A stretch of DNA of 5,928 nt from JBFMFB01 sp040752115. GTDB taxonomy: Bacteria; Pseudomonadota; Gammaproteobacteria; Burkholderiales; Sulfuricellaceae. Made by a program: the position numbers and the translations under genes. Each line of letters begins with the position of its first letter. Within the stretch, counting starts at the first letter, position 1. Location: assembly GCA_040752115.1 (NCBI GenBank), contig JBFMFB010000065.1, positions 1 through 5,928 on the forward strand. Direction: 5' to 3'. The notes beneath the pieces were generated by a model, which had not been told where the DNA came from, searched no databases, and worked only from the letters and a program-made list of their open reading frames with translations. Shown here in pieces: positions 1 to 5,099 of the stretch.

Positions 1-347
1 TGCTTGATTTCCTGCTTGGCGCTGTTGAACTGGTTGTTGAATTCATTGGCCAGCTGACTGAACAGCGCATGCGTGTCCGCAGTCAGCGATTTGATTTCGA
101 GGTCGACTTGTTCCCAGTTTTTCAGCTCTTCCTTTTCCATGCGCCGGATAGCGGCTTTGAGTATCAGCATCCAGCCGACATAGACGCTGACGAGCAACAG
201 CACGTGGATAACGCTCTCGGTTGCTGGGTTTAACTGGAGTCGGGTGTCGAGGAACCATTCCACCGCTATTGCCGCAATGGCGAGCATCGTTCCCAGGAGT
301 ACGGCTTTGCCGAAACGTGATGGCTTGTTGCCGGGATGTTTGCTCAC
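1..347 (-). CDS. Two-helix membrane protein, probably chemotaxis-receptor-like signalling protein (N-terminal part)
   Basis: The minus-strand frame is open from a GTG at 347-345 to the left edge, giving 115 residues with no stop; the C-terminus lies outside the window. The GTG is chosen because GAGGGGGA (complement of 355-362) sits 7 nt upstream; an ATG at codon 21 would cut into the first helix and has no such site. Visible parts: a short basic N-terminus (KHPGNKPSRFGK), a hydrophobic helix at about residues 15-33, a short external loop, a second helix at about 46-64, then a charged region from about 66 (RRMEKEELKNWEQ) running into a polar, Gln/Asn-rich helical segment (LANEFNNQFNSAKQEIK). 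Two helices followed by a helical cytoplasmic part without an obvious HAMP or large sensor loop recall a betaproteobacterial methyl-accepting-like family. The signalling hairpin that would prove this is not in the window. It could instead be another coiled-coil membrane protein. It is divergent from the histidine kinase gene. Confidence 0.6.
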   Translation of the reverse strand, partial: MSKHPGNKPSRFGKAVLLGTMLAIAAIAVEWFLDTRLQLNPATESVIHVLLLVSVYVGWMLILKAAIRRMEKEELKNWEQVDLEIKSLTADTHALFSQLANEFNNQFNSAKQEIK

Positions 348-485
348 CGCCTGATCCCCCTCTAAATTTTTACCGAATCAGTGTCGCTTGGCATTGACGG
401 TGCACGGAGTTCATTGGGCTTGTCCATGCTTCCAGCCTATTCGAGAGCGAAGAATAACAGACAATTGCACAATATGAAATAGGAG

Positions 486-513
486 TTCAAAAGTTTAAAA
501 TTGTGGTTATAAT
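486..513 (+). promoter_or_regulatory. Sigma-70-type promoter for the leader and histidine kinase gene
   Basis: A perfect TATAAT at 508-513 is preceded, after a 16-base spacer, by TTCAAA at 486-491, which matches four of six bases of the -35 consensus. The site lies in an A+T-rich island within otherwise G+C-rich DNA. Transcription would start near 519-522, just before the 5' strand of the closing stem of the foldable segment (524). This position supports the idea that the foldable segment is the start of a transcript reading toward the kinase gene. The box match is seen directly; activity is inferred. Confidence 0.55.
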
Positions 514-523
514 TGCGATGATC

Positions 524-630
524 CTTAGTTCGCGAGGGGGCGGCCTTTGAGAAACCCCGATGAATCGGCCCTTCGCGGCCGCGGTTGCTCAGGCAGGATG
601 GTGCGGCTTCGGCCGCAATGCCGAACTAAG
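524..630 (+). ncRNA. Candidate structured leader RNA, class not recognised
   Basis: The segment is closed by a perfect 9-bp stem, CTTAGTTCG (524-532) with CGAACTAAG (622-630). Inside, 533-539 pairs with 569-575 (seven pairs, one G-U); this arm contains CCGA-TGAA-TCGG (557-568). On the 3' side TGCGGC (602-607) and GCCGCA (612-617) flank a UUCG loop closed by C-G, an exceptionally stable tetraloop, and GCA/TGC (593-595/619-621) can extend it past an asymmetric loop containing GGATGG. Alternative pairings exist, for example GGGG 537-540 with CCCC 555-558 and GGCC 542-545 with GGCC 567-570, so switching conformers are possible. It does not match any riboswitch consensus I can recall (c-di-GMP, cobalamin, TPP, SAM, SAH, fluoride and others). 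It may be a cis-regulatory leader, a small RNA or a DNA-level palindromic element. The pairings are visible; the function is unknown. Confidence 0.4.
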
Positions 631-632
631 CT

Positions 633-655
633 TTAACCCGGATGTTTCATAAATT
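633..655 (+). repeat. Left terminal inverted repeat of the miniature element
   Basis: Starts TTAACCCGGATG and ends CATAAATT. All 23 bases are the exact reverse complement of 780-802. Symmetry breaks immediately on both sides, which defines the boundaries apart from the ambiguity over whether the outer TTAA belongs to the element or to a duplicated target. Confidence 0.9.
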
Positions 656-675
656 GACGCACGCCCTCGCTTGTC

Positions 676-700
676 TTTTGATCGACAGGAAAGATTCCGC
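676..700 (+). repeat. Left subterminal inverted repeat
   Basis: Starts TTTTGATCGA and ends TTCCGC. It matches the reverse complement of 736-759 with two substitutions and one single-base gap. Subterminal repeats at equal distance from both ends are typical of transposase-binding sites, so this is probably part of the recognition end of the parent element. Confidence 0.75.
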
Positions 701-735
701 TCCGTCGGGCGTATGAATAACTACGCCACTTCTTC

Positions 736-759
736 GCGGAATTTCCCTATCGATCAAAA
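736..759 (-). repeat. Right subterminal inverted repeat
   Basis: On the minus strand it starts TTTTGATCGATAGGG and ends TTCCGC, pairing with 676-700. It lies 20 bases inside the right terminal repeat, the same distance as its partner on the left. Confidence 0.75.
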
Positions 760-779
760 TCCTGCGCGATCATCGCGCG

Positions 780-802
780 AATTTATGAAACATCCGGGTT
801 AA
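780..802 (-). repeat. Right terminal inverted repeat of the miniature element
   Basis: Exact reverse complement of 633-655. Its last three bases, TAA (800-802), are an in-frame stop just before the kinase gene, so no upstream reading frame can run through the element into the kinase. It ends one base before the purine-rich ribosome-binding site at 803-808. Confidence 0.9.
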
Positions 803-817
803 GAAAGGCAGGCTTTG
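803..817 (+). promoter_or_regulatory. Ribosome-binding site and TTG start of the histidine kinase
   Basis: GAAAGG (803-808) lies 6 nt upstream of TTG (815-817). The frame is closed by TAA at 800-802, so only four codons precede the TTG, and none is a start. The next plausible start, GTG at 869-871, has no good Shine-Dalgarno and would fall inside the first hydrophobic helix. The TTG is therefore the supported start, and it implies modest translation. Confidence 0.65.
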
Positions 818-3700
818 CAACTCCTTTCGCCATTCCGTTCTATCCCGCGTCCTGCACTAGCACTCACGGTGCTGGCCATCGCCGGTCTGGCCGGCAACCA
901 TATCCATTCCCACCTCCTTTTTGGCACCGACTTCGTATTCGGCAGCATTGCCGTGCTGGTCGCACTCAGGCTGTTCGGGACCGCCTGGGGGACGCTGATC
1001 GCGGCGATTATGGCGGTATATGCATTGAACGAATGGTGGGATCCTTATGCGGCAGTCATGCCGGTCCTGGAAGCGCTGCTGGTGGGACGCACGCTGGCAG
1101 GGCAGCGCAAAAACATTGTACTGTTTGACGGCACCTTCTGGCTGCTCCTGGGCATGCCTCTGATATGGGCGGCTCAGTATAAGCTGCTGCATTTCGATGT
1201 TTCCGTCGCGACCTACCTTGCGCTCAAGCAGGGATTCAACGGCATTTTCAACGCCACGGCGGCGAGCCTGATCCTGGATTTCCTGCCGGTTTCCAGGTGG
1301 GCAAGAGGAGCGGTTGCAGAAAAGGAAAAAATTCCTTTGCACCGGCTGGTGTTCAACCTGTTGCTGGCATCCATTGTCTTTCCCGTTTTTGCCCTGCTGT
1401 CGCTGAGCGGCGGGGACGAGGCGAAGAAAATAGATGCCGGCGTCCAGCGCCAGCTTGACGATTTTGCGACCGGCATCGCCGGCCAGTTGGCCATCTGGCA
1501 GCAGCGCCGCAGCTACGTTGTGGCGAGGCTTGCCGAGATCGCTGCGCGGCCCGGCGGCTCCTCCGGTTCCTTGCAGCATGATGTGGAACTGGCGAAACAG
1601 TTGTTCCCCGACCTGGACGCGGTGTACATCGGCAACGCCGCCGGAGCGGTGACGGCAGGCTCTCATTATGCGGCTGGCGGCGGAAAACAGTCGCTCGACG
1701 TGTCGGACAATCCATGGTTCGGAGAGCTGAAGCGCACCGTTCGGCCGGTGGTGTCGGATGTTTTTGTCGTCAAATCCACCGGCATGCCGGCAGTCAGCAT
1801 CGGCGTGCCCGTGGTGTCGTCGCCAGGCAGCGGCGAACACGGCTTCCAGGGCTTTGCGGCGGCCTTGCTGAGCCTGGGGGATCTTGGCCGGATACTGGCG
1901 GTGCACGCCCGGGAAGCAGGTGTGCAGACCACCTTGTTTGACAGCCGGCGCCGTGTTATCGCCAGCAGCCGGGAGGAGCTCAAGCCGATGGATGAGCTGC
2001 CTGTTCCGCGTAGCGAGGCAAATACCGGGCGAATCCTGCAAGAGATGGAAGAAGAGGCGGGGCTGCCTTTCTCTCGGGCCGCTTTCAGTTATGTACGAGA
2101 GCTTCCCCTGAAAGGCGGCACCTCCTGGTCGCTGCGGGTTGAAATCCCGACCCAATCCTATCGCGGCAGTCTGATCCAGCGCTTGATCAACAATCTGGGT
2201 ATAGCCTGGGCGCTAGTGATCCTGGCCTCCTTGATCGGCACCCTGGTCAGCCGGCTCTTGACCATTCCGTTGGCGAGATTGGCGGACGCCACCGCCGACC
2301 TCGATCTCAGGCTGGCCGAACGACAAGAGATCAGGCTCACGGAAAGTTCGATCCGGGAAATCGATTCGCTGGTGGGCAATTTCCAGCACATGGTGCGCGC
2401 GCTCCGGGGCAGCTATCTGGCGCTTAATCGCACCAAGGAAACACTGGAGCAGCGGGTGAAAGGGCGCACTGAACTGCTTTCCGAAGCGAACGAAAAACTG
2501 GAGCGTCATCTGGCGGAGCGCAAAAGGATCGAAGAGGCGCTGGCGCAGCATGCCGGAAAACTGGAAAAAACGATGGCAGAGCTGGAAAGGCAGAAGTTCG
2601 CCCTGGATCAACACGCCATCGTTTCGATTACCGACCGCGAGGGGCGGATCGTCTACGCCAACGACAAGCTTTGTGAAATCTCCCAGTATTCGCGGGAAGA
2701 ACTGTTGGGGAGGAACCATCGGATAATGAATTCCGGCTATCATCCCAAGGCGTTTTTTGAGGAGATGTGGCAGGTTATCGGCAGCGGCAGGGTCTGGCAG
2801 GGAGAGATCCGGAATCTGGGAAGAAACGGCAACATCTTCTGGCTGGATACCACCATCGTGCCGTTCATGGATGCGACGGGCAAGCCTTACCAGTATGTTT
2901 CGATCCGTACCGACATCACCGAGCGCAAGCTGGCCGAAATCGCGCTGACCGAGGCCAAGGAGGCCGCGGAAAAGGCGAATCGGGCAAAATCGGAATTTCT
3001 GTCGCACATGAGCCACGAGCTGCGCACACCGCTCAACGCCATACTGGGATTTGCCCAATTGCTGGAAACCGATTCCGACGAACCGCTGACGCCATCCCAG
3101 CACGAAAATACCCGGCATATCCTGGAAGCTGGCTGGCACCTGCTGGAACTGGTCAACGAGGTGCTCGACCTAGCGCGTATCGAGGCCGGCAGGATGGCAC
3201 TGGCGATAGGCAACGTTGATCTCGGCGCGGTGCTGGAAGAATCTCTCGGCCTTATCGCGCCTTTGGCCGGAAAGCGCGGAATCGAGATTATCAAGTCAGG
3301 AAGCTGCTCCTGCTATTTTATCGCCGGCGACAAAATCAGGCTCAAGCAAGTGGTAGTCAATCTGCTGTCCAATGCGGTCAAATACAACCGCGATCATGGC
3401 TCCATCACAGTAGATTGCCGCGAGATGCCGGGCGGTTTGGTGCGCTTGAGCGTGCGCGATACCGGCTTGGGCATCCCGGCCGAAAAAATGGCGCAATTGT
3501 TCCAGCCGTTCAGCCGGCTGGATGCGGACAAAACAGAAATCCAGGGGGCCGGTGCGGGGCTGGCAATTTCAAAACGGCTGACCGAGTTGATGGGCGGGAC
3601 AATCGGAGTGGACAGCGTGCCGGGCGAGGGCAGCACCTTCTGGATCGAGTTGCGGCAGAGCGAGCGAGAAGGCGAGGCGGAATCAGGGAATCCCGAATGA
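815..3700 (+). CDS. Membrane sensor histidine kinase with multi-helix N-terminal module, dCache, HAMP and PAS domains
   Basis: Complete 961-residue protein that should autophosphorylate on histidine in response to an external or membrane signal and pass the phosphate to a response regulator. Order of parts: six hydrophobic helices at about 13-158 (FGTDFVFGSIAVL, YAAVMPVLEALLVG) resembling membrane sensor modules of some diguanylate cyclases and kinases; another helix at 176-198; a periplasmic region at 200-455 with dCache-like motifs (DVSDNPWF, VSDVF, VSIGVPV); a helix at 459-478; HAMP at about 480-532; coiled coil at 535-598; PAS plus PAC at about 596-705, ending DITERK; HisKA with H-box SHMSHELRTP, phosphoacceptor H734; and HATPase_c with N-box NLLSNAVKYN (N853), G1 DTGLGIP (882-888), F-box LFQPF and a slightly unusual G2 GAGAGL (911-916, usually GTGLGL). 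No receiver or HPt domain follows, so a separate partner is needed. The C-S-C at 831-833, just before the N-box, is unusual. The signal is unknown. All catalytic motifs are present, so the kinase is likely active. Confidence 0.93.
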   Translation: MQLLSPFRSIPRPALALTVLAIAGLAGNHIHSHLLFGTDFVFGSIAVLVALRLFGTAWGTLIAAIMAVYALNEWWDPYAAVMPVLEALLVGRTLAGQRKNIVLFDGTFWLLLGMPLIWAAQYKLLHFDVSVATYLALKQGFNGIFNATAASLILDFLPVSRWARGAVAEKEKIPLHRLVFNLLLASIVFPVFALLSLSGGDEAKKIDAGVQRQLDDFATGIAGQLAIWQQRRSYVVARLAEIAARPGGSSGSLQHDVELAKQLFPDLDAVYIGNAAGAVTAGSHYAAGGGKQSLDVSDNPWFGELKRTVRPVVSDVFVVKSTGMPAVSIGVPVVSSPGSGEHGFQGFAAALLSLGDLGRILAVHAREAGVQTTLFDSRRRVIASSREELKPMDELPVPRSEANTGRILQEMEEEAGLPFSRAAFSYVRELPLKGGTSWSLRVEIPTQSYRGSLIQRLINNLGIAWALVILASLIGTLVSRLLTIPLARLADATADLDLRLAERQEIRLTESSIREIDSLVGNFQHMVRALRGSYLALNRTKETLEQRVKGRTELLSEANEKLERHLAERKRIEEALAQHAGKLEKTMAELERQKFALDQHAIVSITDREGRIVYANDKLCEISQYSREELLGRNHRIMNSGYHPKAFFEEMWQVIGSGRVWQGEIRNLGRNGNIFWLDTTIVPFMDATGKPYQYVSIRTDITERKLAEIALTEAKEAAEKANRAKSEFLSHMSHELRTPLNAILGFAQLLETDSDEPLTPSQHENTRHILEAGWHLLELVNEVLDLARIEAGRMALAIGNVDLGAVLEESLGLIAPLAGKRGIEIIKSGSCSCYFIAGDKIRLKQVVVNLLSNAVKYNRDHGSITVDCREMPGGLVRLSVRDTGLGIPAEKMAQLFQPFSRLDADKTEIQGAGAGLAISKRLTELMGGTIGVDSVPGEGSTFWIELRQSEREGEAESGNPE

Positions 3701-3712
3701 CCTGCCGCACCC
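3697..3712 (+). CDS. Possible start of a translationally coupled second gene, lost in the gap
   Basis: ATG at 3697-3699 overlaps the kinase stop codon as ATGA, and AGGGA lies at 3685-3689, 7 nt upstream. Only five full codons (M T C R T) are visible before the gap. ATGA overlaps are typical of tightly coupled operon partners, and a sensor kinase without a receiver domain is often followed by its response regulator. Such a product is a reasonable guess, but nothing in the five residues shows it. The ATG could also be fortuitous. Confidence 0.35.
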
Positions 3713-3812
3713 NNNNNNNNNNNNNNNNNNNNNNNNNNNNNNNNNNNNNNNNNNNNNNNNNNNNNNNNNNNNNNNNNNNNNNNNNNNNNNNNNNNNNNNN
3801 NNNNNNNNNNNN
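3713..3812. other. Assembly gap (100 N)
   Basis: Exactly 100 undetermined bases, the usual placeholder for a scaffold gap of unknown length. The flanking genes converge on it. Both the C-terminus of the minus-strand kinase/ATPase and any gene downstream of the histidine kinase must lie within it, so its true length is likely several hundred bases or more. Frames that appear to cross it have no meaning. Confidence 0.97.
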
Positions 3813-5038
3813 TCTTCCAGCCGCCGGTAGGTGTTTGCGTGCGCAGCGGGCGTATAAAGCCCGCTATCCAGGCCGGAGCCGCTCCGTGCCTCGGGCGCGA
3901 GGCCGAACAGGCGCTTGCGCTCGATATCCGAGCGGATGCGGATGGCGCCGAGTCTTTCCACCACCGCTTGCGCACAGGTGGTTTTGCCCGAGCCGGACAG
4001 GCCATGGGTGATCGCCAGCCAGGGCTTTGCAGGCCGGATGAAGCGCCCGGCAAGTTCGATATATTCCCGGTAGATGGCCAGCGCCTTGTTGCGTTCCGCC
4101 TGGGCCATGCCGGCCTGGGCGGCGCGGATGCAAGCCACCTTGGCACGCACCATGGCGCGGTAGACCAAATAGTAGCGCAACACCTTCAGGCCGGCATAAT
4201 CGCCCGTCTGCTCCAGGTATGCGCCGAGAAAGCGGTGTGCGAGCCCGGTCTGGCCACGGTCTTCCAGGTCCATTGCGAGAAAGGCGATTTCGCTCATGAC
4301 GTCGATCCAGCGCAGGTTCTCGCTGAACTCGATGCAGTCGAACAGAACGATCCGCCCGTCGAGCAGCGCCATGTTGCCCAGATGCAGGTCGCCGTGGCAT
4401 TCGCGCACAAAACCCGCCGCCTTGCGCGTCTCGAAGTCAGCCGAGCGTGCCGCGTATTCCTTTTCGCTCCAGACTTCGAGCTCTTCCAGTGCGGCATCGC
4501 CGGCCAACTGGTCACGGATTTGCCTGAAATTTTCCGCGACCGGCGCGAAAACCGCCCGTGCGTTGCCGAAAGGGCTTCCGCTGGGCGCTTTGGCTGTCTG
4601 TCCGTGAAAGCGAGCGACTTCGCGCGCGATGGCGTCGATGTGGCGCGGAGCAAGTTCGCCTCTGGCCAGCACGCGGTCGAGCAGGGCATCCTGGGAAAAC
4701 TGCCGCATCCGGATGGCATATTCGATCGCCGGTTCCTTGCCCAGCGCGGGCGACTGCGGTGAGCCGCCGATGGCGACCACTTCGAGATAAAGTTCCGGCG
4801 CCAGCCGCCGGTTGAGGCGCAGCTCCTCCTCGCAGTAAAAATGGCGTTTTTCCAGCGTGCTGAAATCGAGAAATCCCAGGTTGACCGGCTTCTTGATCTT
4901 GTAGGCATAGGGGCCGGTCAGGATGACCCAGGAGATATGGGTCTCGATCAGCTCGATGCGCTCCGCCGGGGGCTCGTACAGTGCCGGGTTCAGAAGTGCC
5001 TCGATCAGGGGCGGATGAGTGTCTTTGCGATTTCCCAT
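3813..5038 (-). CDS. Aminoglycoside-phosphotransferase-like kinase fused to a P-loop ATPase/kinase (3' end missing)
   Basis: Visible residues 1-408 from ATG 5038; the C-terminus is in the gap. The first two thirds form a protein-kinase-like fold of the APH type: a lysine-rich strand (AYKIKKPVNLGF, about 45-56), catalytic loop HGDLHLGN (215-222, D217 as catalytic base) and metal-binding LFDCIEF (D234). The last visible part starts a P-loop domain with Walker A GLSGSGKTT (346-354, K352) followed by RSDIERKRL (369-377), as in gluconate-kinase/zeta-toxin-like P-loop kinases. This corresponds to the COG2187-COG0645 fusion family, usually about 500 residues or slightly more, so roughly 100 residues are missing. 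Substrates of either domain are not established, and it should not be read as an antibiotic-resistance gene. The ATG at 5038 is preferred because family members begin shortly before LIEALLNP and AAAAAGGA lies upstream (AGGA at 5054-5051, 12 nt away, rather far). A GTG at 5065 would add nine residues but lacks a Shine-Dalgarno. Confidence 0.85.
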
Positions 5039-5099
5039 GAATGAGCGGGGTCCTTTTTGTGCCACAATGCAATCATTCTATCGCCAGGTGGGAACAGCC
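5039..5099. promoter_or_regulatory. Divergent intergenic region with a possible minus-strand -10 box
   Basis: Only 61 bp separate the two divergent start codons, so the promoters must overlap each other or the opposing genes. On the minus strand TAGAAT (complement of 5075-5080) could be a -10 box starting transcription near 5068, which would fit translation from ATG 5038 and argue against GTG 5065; no good -35 is seen. On the plus strand I find only a poor match (TTGTGC 5057-5062, TATCGC 5079-5084). AGGTGGGA (5086-5093) is the Shine-Dalgarno of the plus-strand gene. Confidence 0.3.

Larger units (their letters stand above)
633..802. mobile_element. 170-bp miniature inverted-repeat element (MITE-like), no transposase
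   Basis: Perfect 23-bp inverted repeats end the element (633-655 and 780-802). A second, imperfect inverted repeat lies inside (676-700 and 736-759). Each is separated from its outer repeat by exactly 20 bases, and a central GGCGTA/TACGCC hairpin (708-713/722-727) completes the symmetry. All three repeat pairs share the same centre, 717.5. The outer TTAA on each side could be a 4-bp target duplication, in which case the element proper is 637-798 with ends starting CCCGGATG. No coding capacity exists, so it would have to be mobilised in trans by a transposase recognising these ends. From memory the ends resemble those of IS1380-like elements, but I cannot confirm this. Transcribed from the upstream promoter it would form a long hairpin in the kinase mRNA leader. 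Confidence 0.75.
348..814. other. Long non-coding block between divergent signalling genes
   Basis: No convincing coding frame exists in these 467 bases. From the left it holds an A+T-rich stretch (about 450-515) with a promoter, a G+C-rich foldable segment (524-630), an inverted-repeat element (633-802) and the ribosome-binding site of the kinase gene. Between 363 and 480 I see no convincing promoter for the minus-strand gene, although one must lie there if the gene is expressed on its own. No T-tract terminator is visible on either strand. Confidence 0.8.

Noticed and set aside
388..404. Possible sigma-54 promoter, TTGGCA followed by TGCA with GG-N10-GC spacing, plus strand
   Set aside because: The spacing is right, but the -12 element reads GTGCA instead of TTGCA. 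It lies over 100 bases before the leader, and a good sigma-70 promoter is closer. Such partial matches are expected by chance.
481..512. AGGAG at 481-485 as a ribosome-binding site
   Set aside because: The only nearby start, TTG 501, meets a stop (TAA) within three codons, so there is no gene for it to serve.
518..550. Ten-codon leader peptide ORF starting ATG at 518 and ending TGA
   Set aside because: No Shine-Dalgarno, no run of one amino acid that would suggest attenuation, and its start nearly coincides with the predicted transcription start.
524..630. Integron attC site or rho-independent terminator
   Set aside because: The outer stem lacks the RYYYAAC/GTTRRRY core pair of attC sites, and no T-tract follows the stable hairpin.
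857..2155. 432-residue minus-strand open frame within the kinase gene
   Set aside because: Its product is rich in Arg, Gln and His with no domain signal. It is the shadow of the plus-strand kinase, whose frame holds all the family motifs.
2213..3139. 308-residue minus-strand open frame opposite the HAMP, PAS and HisKA region
   Set aside because: It lies opposite conserved kinase domains, has no recognisable motif or ribosome-binding site, and is explained by codon bias in G+C-rich DNA.
3683..3712. Continuation of the minus-strand fusion gene on the left side of the gap (GCGRSFGIP)
   Set aside because: The gap length is unknown, so the frame cannot be carried across it. These bases also belong to the end of the histidine kinase gene on the plus strand.
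3839..4762. 307-residue plus-strand open frame opposite the APH/P-loop fusion gene
   Set aside because: The minus-strand frame carries catalytic loop and Walker A motifs, whereas this one has low-complexity shadow composition.
3813..5038. Aminoglycoside resistance gene
   Set aside because: The APH-like fold belongs to a chromosomal fusion family with a P-loop domain, and nothing in the sequence or context indicates drug modification.
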